From: an uncultured Armatimonadota bacterium
GTDB lineage: Bacteria > Armatimonadota > UBA5829 > DTJY01
Direction of reading: 5' to 3'
Assembly (NCBI GenBank): GCA_937875395.1
Contig: CALNCU010000329.1
Span: 1-8,199, forward strand
Length of the DNA stretch: 8,199 bases
Of this stretch, positions 1-5,709 are shown piece after piece. Under the pieces are notes generated by a model. That model saw nothing but the letters and a program-made list of their open reading frames with translations. It made no database searches and had not been told where the DNA came from. Position 1 is the first letter of the stretch, and each line of letters begins with the position of its first letter. The position numbers and the translations under genes are program-made.

Positions 1-242
1 CATCCCTCTGTTGCTGACAGGTCTGGGTGGTGTGCGAAAGGGATTTGCACGATACTCCGGTCGCAGAGCACGAAGTATGCTGTGGGCGTTGCAAGGTGCA
101 CCAACCCCCGGGGGCGATACTTCGGCCACGAGCCGGAGGCGCCGCTGCCGAAGCAAGGTTGAAGCACTAGCAGCCGCCGGAGAGTATCTTAATTTTATCC
201 GGTATCTGCCGGACTGAAAGAACATGGAAGATGGGTAGATAA
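1..242. other. Gene-free, palindrome-rich leader region
   Basis: I see no supportable gene here. Short open frames exist on both strands because the stretch is GC-rich and poor in stops, but none has a ribosome site or a recognisable motif. From about 32 to 153 it is dense in inverted repeats. A 7-bp stem GTGCGAA/TTTGCAC with a 5-nt loop lies at 32-50, and GGTGCACC at 95-102. CCCCCGGGGG lies at 105-114. CGAAGTAT at 71-78 matches its complement at 117-124, and CTTCGGC/GCCGAAG spans 120-153. A near-repeat GATACT(C/T)CGG occurs at 51-60 and 116-125. It could be a structured RNA, a repeat element, or the decayed end of an upstream gene. I find no clear promoter for the next gene. Confidence 0.4.
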
Positions 243-941
243 ATGGAAGAGGGGGTGCATGGGGAAGAGTTCCCACGCGCACCTCTCTTCCATTCTTATT
301 TAATGGGATACGCAGGTGAGGAATTGCAGGATAATCACTGGCAGACAATAGATGAAGTACGGACAGAGGCATCCGTATGCTGCAGATGCAATTTATGCTA
401 CACCCGCACTAACGTTGTGTTTGGATGCGGCGCAGTTCCGTCACGCCTTATGGTGGTGGGCGAAGGGCCCGGCGCCGAAGAAGACAAAGAAGCAACCCCC
501 TTTGTGGGGCGGGCGGGAAGGCTCTTAGACCAGATATTTTTAAAATCAGGCATCCGGCGTGAAGATATGTGGATAACCAACATAGTCCGCTGCCGCCCCA
601 CCGCAAAAGAAGGAGAAACAGTGCGCAACCGCGCGCCAAGATCCCCGGAGATAACGGCATGCAATATATGGATGGAGCAGGAATACCGGTTTGTATCGCC
701 CTCAGTTGTAATCTGCCTTGGCGCAGTACCCGCACAGGCGCTTATAGGAAGGGGCTTTAGAATAGGGGAAGGCCGGGGCGCATTGCATAACGGGCGCAGA
801 GGGATTCCCACAACCGCCACGTATCATCCGGCATACGTGTTAAGGCTTAGAGGCCCGGACAGGGCGCGCATAGAAGGCCTGATGATAAAAGACTTCCGCA
901 TGGCGGCAGAGCACATGGCCGCAGAAGGCACGCAAAAATAA
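243..941 (+). CDS. Family 4 uracil-DNA glycosylase (4Fe-4S type)
   Basis: This enzyme cuts uracil out of DNA, mostly after cytosine deamination, and so starts base excision repair in the cytoplasm. The 232-residue protein shows the family 4 signatures: GEGPG at 73-77, the uracil-pocket PFVG at 86-89, ITNIVRCRP at 111-119 and the HPAY active-site motif at 195-198. By comparison with the Thermus enzyme, the four cluster-binding cysteines should be C46, C49, C117 and C140. C47, C52, C62 and C158 are additional. About 35 residues precede the conserved domain, a little longer than usual. ATG 243 is the first start after an in-frame stop, but its ribosome site is weak, and M21 is an alternative. 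The gap to the protease gene is 17 nt, so the two are probably cotranscribed. Family 5 is less likely given GEGPG. Confidence 0.93.
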   Translation: MEEGVHGEEFPRAPLFHSYLMGYAGEELQDNHWQTIDEVRTEASVCCRCNLCYTRTNVVFGCGAVPSRLMVVGEGPGAEEDKEATPFVGRAGRLLDQIFLKSGIRREDMWITNIVRCRPTAKEGETVRNRAPRSPEITACNIWMEQEYRFVSPSVVICLGAVPAQALIGRGFRIGEGRGALHNGRRGIPTTATYHPAYVLRLRGPDRARIEGLMIKDFRMAAEHMAAEGTQK

Positions 942-958
942 ACGTTAGGAGGGGGCCA

Positions 959-2101
959 ATGTCAATTGAATCAAGCAGGGCCGCCGATGTCTTGGGCAGG
1001 CGCACGGTTCTTATAATAACTATATTGCTGCTTGCCGCAGGTATCCTTACAGGGATGCTTCTACGGGAATCCATGGCTACCCGGGCGGTATCAACAGGAA
1101 AAGCAGAGGTAGTAGGGCAGCCAAACCCTCCAGTCACTCCGGCCACTAACGGCGGCCTGTGCGGCGCGGAAGATAACGTAATAAGCGTGGCCAAAACCGT
1201 AGGGCCCATGGTGGTAACCGTATTAAACATGCAGGGTTCCGGCACCCAGGCCAAACGCCGGGGTTTGGGGTCCGGGTTCATAGTAAGCCGTGACGGCCTG
1301 ATAGTTACAAACGCCCACGTAATAGAAGGCGCAAGCCGGGTTGATGTAATCTTTGCCGGACAAAACGCAGTAGAAGCAAAGGTGCTTGGTTCCGACCCCA
1401 GAATAGACATAGCCGTTCTCAGAGTCTCCAAAACAAACCTGCCTGTAGTAACATTTGGGGACTCTGATAAGCTGCAGGTAGGGCAGCAGGCAATTGCAAT
1501 AGGGAATCCGCTGGGGTTTGAAAGAACAGTCACACTGGGAGTTGTAAGCGCCCTCAACCGCATGATACCCGGCGGCGGCGCATCCCTTAGAGACCTTATA
1601 CAGACAGATGCAGCAATTAACCCCGGCAACAGCGGAGGCCCGCTCTTGGATAGCTGTGGCCGGGTGATAGGAGTAAGTACCGTTGTAGTAGGAACAGACC
1701 AGGGTCTTGGAGGACTGGGGTTTGCAGTACCTTCAAACACCGTACGCCGCGCCGTAAATGATGTGCTGCAGCACGGGCACATAATGGTTCCCTGGATAGG
1801 CATAGGTTACACGGAAATCACAGCCCAGATTGCCGAAGCTTATGACCTTCCCGTAAAGGCCGGAGTGCTGATAGGTTCGGTTGCGCCCAACAGCCCTGCA
1901 GACAGAGCAGGCATACAGAAGGGCGATATACTAGTGCAAATGAACGGAACCCCGCTCACCTCTGCCGGGCAGCTTCAGGAATTTATAAGAGAGGCAAGAG
2001 TGGGGCAGAGAGTAAACCTTACGTATCTGCGGGATGGCAGCCGCAGAACAGCAATCCTGACGCTGGAAGAGATGCCAGCCAACATAGTTGCCACTGAATA
2101 A
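959..2101 (+). CDS. HtrA/Deg-family serine protease, membrane-anchored, one PDZ domain
   Basis: This is a trypsin-like quality-control protease that degrades or senses misfolded proteins outside the inner membrane. Residues 15-36 form one hydrophobic N-terminal segment after a basic stretch, a signal anchor or uncleaved signal. A low-complexity linker runs to about 68. The protease domain (about 72-265) carries the triad H120 (TNAH), D150 (RIDIAVL) and S225 (GNSGG). One PDZ domain follows (about 279-370), with a GVLIGSV carboxylate-binding loop. The single PDZ and single anchor resemble DegS-type members more than two-PDZ DegP. The start at ATG 959 is fixed by AGGAGG at 947-952. The only two cysteines, C68 and C233, lie in the part expected outside the cytoplasm and might form a disulfide. 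The domain call is firm, but the exact subfamily (degS, degP or htrA) is not. Confidence 0.95.
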   Translation: MSIESSRAADVLGRRTVLIITILLLAAGILTGMLLRESMATRAVSTGKAEVVGQPNPPVTPATNGGLCGAEDNVISVAKTVGPMVVTVLNMQGSGTQAKRRGLGSGFIVSRDGLIVTNAHVIEGASRVDVIFAGQNAVEAKVLGSDPRIDIAVLRVSKTNLPVVTFGDSDKLQVGQQAIAIGNPLGFERTVTLGVVSALNRMIPGGGASLRDLIQTDAAINPGNSGGPLLDSCGRVIGVSTVVVGTDQGLGGLGFAVPSNTVRRAVNDVLQHGHIMVPWIGIGYTEITAQIAEAYDLPVKAGVLIGSVAPNSPADRAGIQKGDILVQMNGTPLTSAGQLQEFIREARVGQRVNLTYLRDGSRRTAILTLEEMPANIVATE

Positions 2102-2125
2102 CAGAAAGATTAACGGCAGAGTTTG

Positions 2126-2154
2126 GTATGCGCTCATACAGGGTAATAACCTGT
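2126..2154. promoter_or_regulatory. Two adjacent dyads in the gap before the DUF1622 gene
   Basis: The 101-nt gap after the protease gene contains GTATG-cgct-CATAC (2126-2139), abutting ACAGG-N7-CCTGT (2138-2154). The second extends to 6 of 7 matching positions per arm. They could be an operator, a weak hairpin or chance. No T-tract follows, so this is not an ordinary terminator. Confidence 0.25.
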
Positions 2155-2202
2155 TGGTAGCGGACCAAGCCCGAACACATCAGATATGGCGGGCGTGTAT
2201 CT

Positions 2203-2553
2203 GTGTACATAGACTTGTTTGTAAAAGGCGTATCTTCAATCCTTGAAATTCTTGCAGCGGTGGTAGTAGGTTACGGAGGGATTATAACCTTTTACCGCAT
2301 AATCATAAAATCCTTCCTGGGGCAGAGGTTTCGTGGAGACTATGCGCAGGCAAGGATAGACCTGGGGCGCACCCTGGCAGTTGCGCTTGAGTTTGAACTT
2401 GGCGCAGATCTGCTTCAGACGGCAATATCGCCCACATGGAACCATATAGGAATTGTTGCAGCAATCATTATTCTTAGATCCATGCTTAACTTCCTGTTAG
2501 AAAGAGATATAGAACATCTGGAAAGACAGATTGTGGCAGAGCCGCAAAAATAA
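2203..2553 (+). CDS. DUF1622 family small membrane protein
   Basis: This is a 116-residue inner-membrane protein of unknown function. Three hydrophobic segments are visible at about 11-31, 56-75 and 82-100. The second is amphipathic and carries acidic residues in ALEFELGADLLQT (61-73), and the third runs into LRSMLNFLLERDIE (91-104). This pattern, with the YAQARIDLGRTL stretch before it, is what I recall for DUF1622, and the length is typical. The start is GTG 2203. No ATG, GTG or TTG lies between it and the upstream in-frame stop at 2158-2160, but there is no clear ribosome site, so initiation may be weak or unusual. The glutaredoxin gene follows after 17 nt, suggesting cotranscription. No function should be assigned from the sequence alone. 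Confidence 0.82.
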   Translation: MYIDLFVKGVSSILEILAAVVVGYGGIITFYRIIIKSFLGQRFRGDYAQARIDLGRTLAVALEFELGADLLQTAISPTWNHIGIVAAIIILRSMLNFLLERDIEHLERQIVAEPQK

Positions 2554-2570
2554 ACGGAGGAGCAAAAAGA

Positions 2571-2810
2571 ATGGCAGATAAAGAGATAAAGGTTTATTCA
2601 ACAAGCACGTGTCCCTGGTGCAGAAAGGCCAAGGAATACTTTAGCGGCAAAGGCGTAAAATATACCGAATACGATGTATCGCAGGATAGAGAAAAACTGC
2701 AGGAGATGGTTGATCTAACCGGCCAGCGGGGAGTTCCGGTAATTGTAATTAATAATCAGGTGATAGTAGGGTTCAACCAAGCCAAAATAGATGAAGCGTT
2801 AGCCGCCTGA
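2571..2810 (+). CDS. Glutaredoxin-like protein, YruB type
   Basis: This is a 79-residue thioredoxin-fold dithiol oxidoreductase, probably cytoplasmic since no signal peptide is seen. The redox motif CPWC is at 14-17, the conserved cis-proline is P56 in GVPVIVI, and the fold ends with a VGFN loop at 66-69 and a short helix. The length and the pairing of CPWC with GVPVIVI fit small bacterial glutaredoxin-like proteins of the YruB/NrdH kind. CPWC is less typical of NrdH, which usually has CVQC or CMQC. It may reduce protein disulfides or mixed disulfides, but the electron donor cannot be read here. ATG 2571 has GGAGGAG at 2556-2562. It is the last gene of the first block, and the tRNA promoter begins 14 nt after its stop. 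Confidence 0.92.
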   Translation: MADKEIKVYSTSTCPWCRKAKEYFSGKGVKYTEYDVSQDREKLQEMVDLTGQRGVPVIVINNQVIVGFNQAKIDEALAA

Positions 2811-2819
2811 CCGGCAAAG

Positions 2820-2838
2820 ACGCCTTGACAAACGGCGT
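2820..2838. promoter_or_regulatory. Inverted repeat around the tRNA promoter -35 box
   Basis: ACGCC (2820-2824) and GGCGT (2834-2838) are perfect complements flanking the TTGACA box, with a 9-nt centre. This could be an operator or a small hairpin ending the upstream glutaredoxin message. It has no T-tract, and five-base arms can arise by chance. Confidence 0.2.
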
Positions 2839-2853
2839 GTGGATTGGTATAAT
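2825..2853 (+). promoter_or_regulatory. Consensus sigma-70-type promoter for tRNA-Pro
   Basis: TTGACA at 2825-2830 and TATAAT at 2848-2853 are separated by 17 bases, so both boxes and the spacing match the housekeeping consensus. The expected transcription start is around 2860, a few bases before the mature tRNA 5' end. A promoter this strong fits a stable RNA gene. Confidence 0.9.
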
Positions 2854-2864
2854 TTTGCGAAAGT

Positions 2865-2941
2865 CGGGGCGTAGCGCAGCTTGGTAGCGCACCTGTATGG
2901 GGTGCAGGTGGTCGCAGGTTCAAATCCTGTCGCCCCGACCA
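2865..2941 (+). tRNA. tRNA-Pro, anticodon GGG
   Basis: This is a 77-nt proline tRNA with the 3' CCA encoded. The acceptor stem CGGGGCG (2865-2871) pairs perfectly with CGCCCCG (2931-2937), and A2938 is the discriminator base. The D-arm is GCGC-AGCTTGGTA-GCGC. The anticodon stem CCTGT/GCAGG encloses the loop ATGGGGT, placing GGG at positions 34-36. The T-arm contains GTTCAAATC. The C1-G72 start and overall sequence resemble bacterial proline tRNAs such as E. coli proL. It decodes CCC and CCU. The gene stands alone between its own promoter and terminator. Confidence 0.97.
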
Positions 2942-2946
2942 AGACC

Positions 2947-2978
2947 AAAAGCACCTAGTAAATAGCTGGGTGCTTTTT
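2947..2978 (+). terminator. Intrinsic terminator of the tRNA-Pro unit
   Basis: A 12-bp stem, AAAAGCACCTAG (2947-2958) with CTGGGTGCTTTT (2966-2977), contains only one G-T wobble. It closes a 7-nt loop, TAAATAG, and the 3' arm merges with the TTTTT tract at 2974-2978. It starts six bases after the encoded CCA, so it should end the tRNA transcript and separate it from the folK operon. Confidence 0.9.
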
Positions 2979-2994
2979 GCTATTTATAAATAGC
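2979..2994. repeat. 16-bp perfect AT-rich palindrome
   Basis: GCTATTTATAAATAGC reads identically on both strands and directly follows the terminator T-tract. Its right half repeats TAAATAGCT from the terminator loop region (2959-2967 and 2987-2995). Its left half is therefore complementary to that loop. It may be a protein-binding site, a second small hairpin, or a partner for alternative folding of the terminator. Confidence 0.55.
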
Positions 2995-3144
2995 TCATAT
3001 GGGAAGCAAACTCCATCATCCCGGCCGGTTTTATTCACTGCTTATTTATCCTCCGGTTAAGTTACGCCTGCCGTTTTTGGTACGGTGGCAGCGCACTCAC
3101 AATATCTGGCATCCTGGCATGCTTGCTTATTTAGACGCGTGGCG
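2995..3144. other. Intergenic stretch before the folK promoter
   Basis: No gene is supported here. It holds a CCGGCCGG palindrome (3021-3028) followed by TTTT. A GC-rich hairpin also lies between 3065 and 3093, with a bulged stem CGC-c-TGCC pairing with GGCAGCG. A short open frame from 3085 runs through the promoter and into folK, and is not credible as a gene. Confidence 0.35.
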
Positions 3145-3174
3145 TGGACAAAGAAAGAGAGACTTGGGTATAAT
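3145..3174 (+). promoter_or_regulatory. Probable sigma-70-type promoter of the folK-panBC-cysS operon
   Basis: TGGACA (3145-3150, five of six matches to TTGACA) and a perfect TATAAT (3169-3174) are 18 bases apart. Transcription would start near 3181, leaving a leader of about 60 nt before folK. It sits downstream of the tRNA terminator and is the only clear promoter for the five genes that follow. Confidence 0.72.
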
Positions 3175-3226
3175 ATAACGTCTCAAACCGTTTTCAACTG
3201 CAAATACAATAGAATACGGGATATCC

Positions 3227-3230
3227 GGAG
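3227..3230 (+). promoter_or_regulatory. Ribosome-binding site of folK, with several possible starts
   Basis: GGAG lies 2 nt before TTG 3233, 5 nt before TTG 3236 and 11 nt before ATG 3242, all in frame. Spacing favours TTG 3236, whereas codon strength and the usual FolK N-terminus favour ATG 3242. The difference is at most three residues. Confidence 0.5.
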
Positions 3231-3241
3231 TTTTGTTGGAT

Positions 3242-3736
3242 ATGTACAAGGTAAGCGCATTTCTTGGATTGGGGTCAAACCTGGGTGATCGGGCCGGAAA
3301 CATTAAAGAAGCTCTCCGCAGGCTAAGTGAAATCCCTGGTATAAAAGTGGAGAAGGTTTCCTCTTTATATGAAACCGAGCCTGTGGGGTTACTTGAACAG
3401 CCCAATTTTATAAATGCAGTGGCAAAAATAAAGACCAACCTATCCCCAACAGATCTCCTTGCGGCAGTTCTAAAGATAGAGCATGGGATAGGGCGGGTGC
3501 GCACGGTTCGCTGGGGCCCAAGGATAATAGATATAGATATCCTTATGTATAACAATGTATCCATCAACACCCCGGAGCTAATAATTCCGCACCCCAGGAT
3601 GCAGGAGCGCGCCTTTGTTATGATTCCGCTCTATGAGATAGCGCCCGATCTTAGGCTGCAAGACGGCAGGGGTATAAGAGAGGCAGTAGAGAGCCTGAGA
3701 GGGCAGACTGTGCATAAGATAGGTCAGGAGGATTAG
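3242..3736 (+). CDS. folK: 6-hydroxymethyl-7,8-dihydropterin pyrophosphokinase (HPPK)
   Basis: FolK transfers pyrophosphate from ATP to 6-hydroxymethyl-7,8-dihydropterin, the step before dihydropteroate synthase in folate synthesis, in the cytoplasm. Counting from ATG 3242, the protein has 164 residues. It opens with LGLGSNLGDR, and YETEPVG follows at about 43-49. It has the HPPK signature RWGPRIIDIDIL at 90-101, where two aspartates bind magnesium, and then IPHPRMQERAFVMIPL. Length and motif order are normal for a monofunctional FolK, with no fusion to FolB or FolP. I chose ATG 3242 because family members usually have only a few residues before LGSNLG. TTG 3236 or TTG 3233 are possible and would add two or three residues. 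It leads the operon, and the next gene starts 3 nt after its stop. Confidence 0.95.
   Translation: MYKVSAFLGLGSNLGDRAGNIKEALRRLSEIPGIKVEKVSSLYETEPVGLLEQPNFINAVAKIKTNLSPTDLLAAVLKIEHGIGRVRTVRWGPRIIDIDILMYNNVSINTPELIIPHPRMQERAFVMIPLYEIAPDLRLQDGRGIREAVESLRGQTVHKIGQED
3726..3731 (+). promoter_or_regulatory. Ribosome-binding site fixing the GTG start of the J-domain gene
   Basis: A perfect AGGAGG lies inside the last codons of folK, 8 nt before GTG 3740. It supports this non-ATG start and suggests translational coupling to folK. Confidence 0.8.
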
Positions 3737-3739
3737 CCC

Positions 3740-4873
3740 GTGCCCTCCAAGAAGACTTATTACGAAATCCTGGGTGTGCCAAGGTCTGCAACTTTGGAAG
3801 TTATAAAGCGCCGGTACAGGCAGCTTGCCAGAAAACATCATCCAGATGTGGCAGAGGATAAATCTGCAGCACAGGCGGCGTTTATAGAGATTAAGGAAGC
3901 ATATGAGGCGCTTACAGACCCGGCCAGACGGGTTGCCTACGATGCTCTTCTAAATAGAAACGCTTTTAACTCTGCAGCGGGAATATCCGAAAACTATGCC
4001 GGTACAGAGCAACGTGCAGAGCGGCGGAGCACAACAGAAAGCGCACAGGCAAGAAGAGAGGCTGCACGGCGGTATATTGCAGATGCCCGCATAGCCTTTG
4101 TTCACAAGCGGTATGCAAGCGCCGTTAAAGCGTGCAGAGAGGCGCAGAGGCTGGACCCAAAAAATGCGGAGGCCTGTATAATCCTGGGCGATGTCTACCA
4201 GGCACAGGGGCGGATAGAAGAAGCCGTAACTGCCTACGCCGCCGCAGCGCATCTTTCTCCCTCAGACAAATCCGTCCGGGATAGGTTGGGCAATCTCTCA
4301 CAGGCCCGGCGGAGGGATAGGGAGGCAGATGATCGCAGGCAAAAGCTGCTTAAATCCGGCTACGGACTTATTGCCGGCGCCGTTATAATCTTTCTTTTTG
4401 GGCTGCTTGCCATTTCCAAAAACCCGCCGGCGCCGTGGTTTGCGGAAAGCATAAAAGTTATAGATAAATGGAGCACGCTCCTTGTGATAGTGCTTCTTGT
4501 AGACGGCGCGCTCATTGGAATGCTCATGTCCATTAACGGTAACATTAACCGCATGGATAACGAATTAATCTATTCCGCAGGGGAATCCGGCGGGCTTGGT
4601 TCCGGTACATCGCCCGTTATATTATTTGTTTTAAGCGCCAGCCTCTTCAACTTCTACCTGGCAGTGGGGTTGTACCTGGTTATAGGGCTTGCAGAAGAGA
4701 ACTTCTCTAAATCCCTGCTTAAAGTCTTTGGCGCGGTCTTTATTTTTGTGCTCCTGGTCTCTATTATATATTGGCCCGGCAGAGATCAGGTAATAACTTT
4801 TGGTGGGAATTTAGTTCTTCCGGCCATGGTTTTTGGCTGGGTTATAGGAGATGTGCTCAAACCTTCATGGTAG
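3740..4873 (+). CDS. J-domain/TPR multi-pass membrane protein (DnaJ-like)
   Basis: This is a 377-residue protein of unknown specific role. Residues 6-70 form a J domain with the Hsp70-activating HPD at 34-36 in KHHPDV and the usual YEILGV opening. There is no Gly/Phe region, zinc-finger or DnaJ C-terminal domain, so it is not DnaJ itself. A charged, probably helical linker (about 90-110) leads to two TPR-like repeats at about 112-176, including ACREAQRLDPKNAEA and EEAVTAYAAAAHLSPSD. After another basic stretch come about five hydrophobic segments (roughly 207-226, 246-265, 291-317, 326-346 and 355-373). The N-terminal half is probably cytoplasmic and recruits DnaK to the membrane, with the TPRs binding a partner. 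It lies in a vitamin operon 3 nt after folK and 21 nt before panB. The domain calls are firm, but the biological role is unknown. Confidence 0.88.
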   Translation: MPSKKTYYEILGVPRSATLEVIKRRYRQLARKHHPDVAEDKSAAQAAFIEIKEAYEALTDPARRVAYDALLNRNAFNSAAGISENYAGTEQRAERRSTTESAQARREAARRYIADARIAFVHKRYASAVKACREAQRLDPKNAEACIILGDVYQAQGRIEEAVTAYAAAAHLSPSDKSVRDRLGNLSQARRRDREADDRRQKLLKSGYGLIAGAVIIFLFGLLAISKNPPAPWFAESIKVIDKWSTLLVIVLLVDGALIGMLMSINGNINRMDNELIYSAGESGGLGSGTSPVILFVLSASLFNFYLAVGLYLVIGLAEENFSKSLLKVFGAVFIFVLLVSIIYWPGRDQVITFGGNLVLPAMVFGWVIGDVLKPSW

Positions 4874-4894
4874 CATATCATTGGGGGATGGTTT

Positions 4895-5698
4895 ATGAAC
4901 GGCAAAAGAGTAACAAACATAGAACTTCTGGAGAAGAAGCGTTCCGGTGAAAAGATAACGGTTATTACGGCCTACGATTACCCGACGGCCCGGCTGGCGG
5001 ATGCCGCCGGGGTAGATGTAATACTGGTGGGGGATTCCCTTGGCATGGTTGTGCTGGGGTATGAGAACACACTTCCGGTTACAATGGAGGATATGCTCTC
5101 CCATACGGCGGCGGCTGCAAGGGGCGCCAGGCGTGCCATGGTTGTGGGCGATATGCCGTTTATGAGCTACCAGGCGAGCTGCGCTCAGGCGGTGGAGAAT
5201 GCGGGATGTCTTGTGCAGAAGGCCGGGGCTCATGCCGTAAAAGTAGAGGGAGGCCGAGCGGTTGCAGAGAGCATCAGGCATATAGTAGATGCCGGAATCC
5301 CGGTAATGGGGCATCTTGGACTCACCCCGCAATCCGTTCTTAAATTTGGAGGATTTAAGGTGCAGGGCCGCTCCAGTGAAGCTGCACGGCATATTATAGA
5401 AGATGCAAAGCTTCTTGAAGAGGCCGGAGCCTTTGCCATAGTCCTGGAACTTATCCCCAAAAGCCTGGCAGAAGAGATTACAAAATCTGTCTCCGTACCC
5501 ATAATAGGGATAGGGGCGGGCCCTTACTGCGACGGGCAGGTACAGGTAATACATGATATACTTGGGCTGTACGGCGAGCGGATACCAAAACATGCTAAAA
5601 AGTATTTAAGCCTCTCAGAGAACATTGAAGAGGCCATCAAGAACTACGTATCAGATGTGCGCAGCGGAGAGTTTCCCGGCCCGGAGCACAGCTTTTAG
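4895..5698 (+). CDS. panB: 3-methyl-2-oxobutanoate hydroxymethyltransferase
   Basis: PanB transfers a hydroxymethyl group from 5,10-methylene-tetrahydrofolate to 2-oxoisovalerate to give ketopantoate, the first committed step of pantothenate synthesis, in the cytoplasm. The 267-residue length is normal. TAYDYPTARLAD (25-36) and VGDSLGMVVLGYENTLPVT (45-63) are present. By analogy with the E. coli enzyme, the magnesium ligands are D47, D86 and E118. The catalytic glutamate is E185 in VLELIP. GIGAG (205-209) and CDGQVQVIHDILG (212-224) complete the signature. ATG 4895 is preceded by a GGGGGA ribosome site. PanC follows 11 nt after the stop, the usual panBC order. The folate made through FolK supplies its one-carbon donor. 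No panD or panE is seen in this window. Confidence 0.97.
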   Translation: MNGKRVTNIELLEKKRSGEKITVITAYDYPTARLADAAGVDVILVGDSLGMVVLGYENTLPVTMEDMLSHTAAAARGARRAMVVGDMPFMSYQASCAQAVENAGCLVQKAGAHAVKVEGGRAVAESIRHIVDAGIPVMGHLGLTPQSVLKFGGFKVQGRSSEAARHIIEDAKLLEEAGAFAIVLELIPKSLAEEITKSVSVPIIGIGAGPYCDGQVQVIHDILGLYGERIPKHAKKYLSLSENIEEAIKNYVSDVRSGEFPGPEHSF

Positions 5699-5709
5699 CG
5701 GGGGATGTA

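Noticed and set aside
23..170. Cysteine-rich reading in a second plus-strand frame (EVCCGRC), suggesting a zinc-binding protein end
   Set aside because: The frame stops without a recognisable domain, and no start can be assigned. Two CxxC-like spacings alone are not evidence for a gene.
159..195. TTGAAG with TATCTT or TAATTT as a promoter for the uracil-DNA glycosylase gene
   Set aside because: Spacing is 20 or more bases and the boxes are poor matches, so it cannot be distinguished from background.
11..217. A 68-codon open frame (TTG start) ending in KVEALAAAGEYLNFIRYLPD
   Set aside because: It has no ribosome site or family motif and lies across the palindromic stretch. Two other frames on the same strand are also largely open, so openness reflects base composition.
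847..1803. Long 318-codon minus-strand open frame opposite the protease gene
   Set aside because: It is antisense to a well-supported HtrA gene with an intact catalytic triad. Its translation is proline- and threonine-rich with no domain, typical of a shadow frame.
3085..3288. 67-codon plus-strand open frame before folK
   Set aside because: It covers the probable operon promoter and overlaps the start of folK in another frame. It has no motif.
4865..5593. 242-codon minus-strand open frame opposite panB
   Set aside because: PanB has every family motif in the correct order on the + strand, and the antisense translation shows nothing recognisable.
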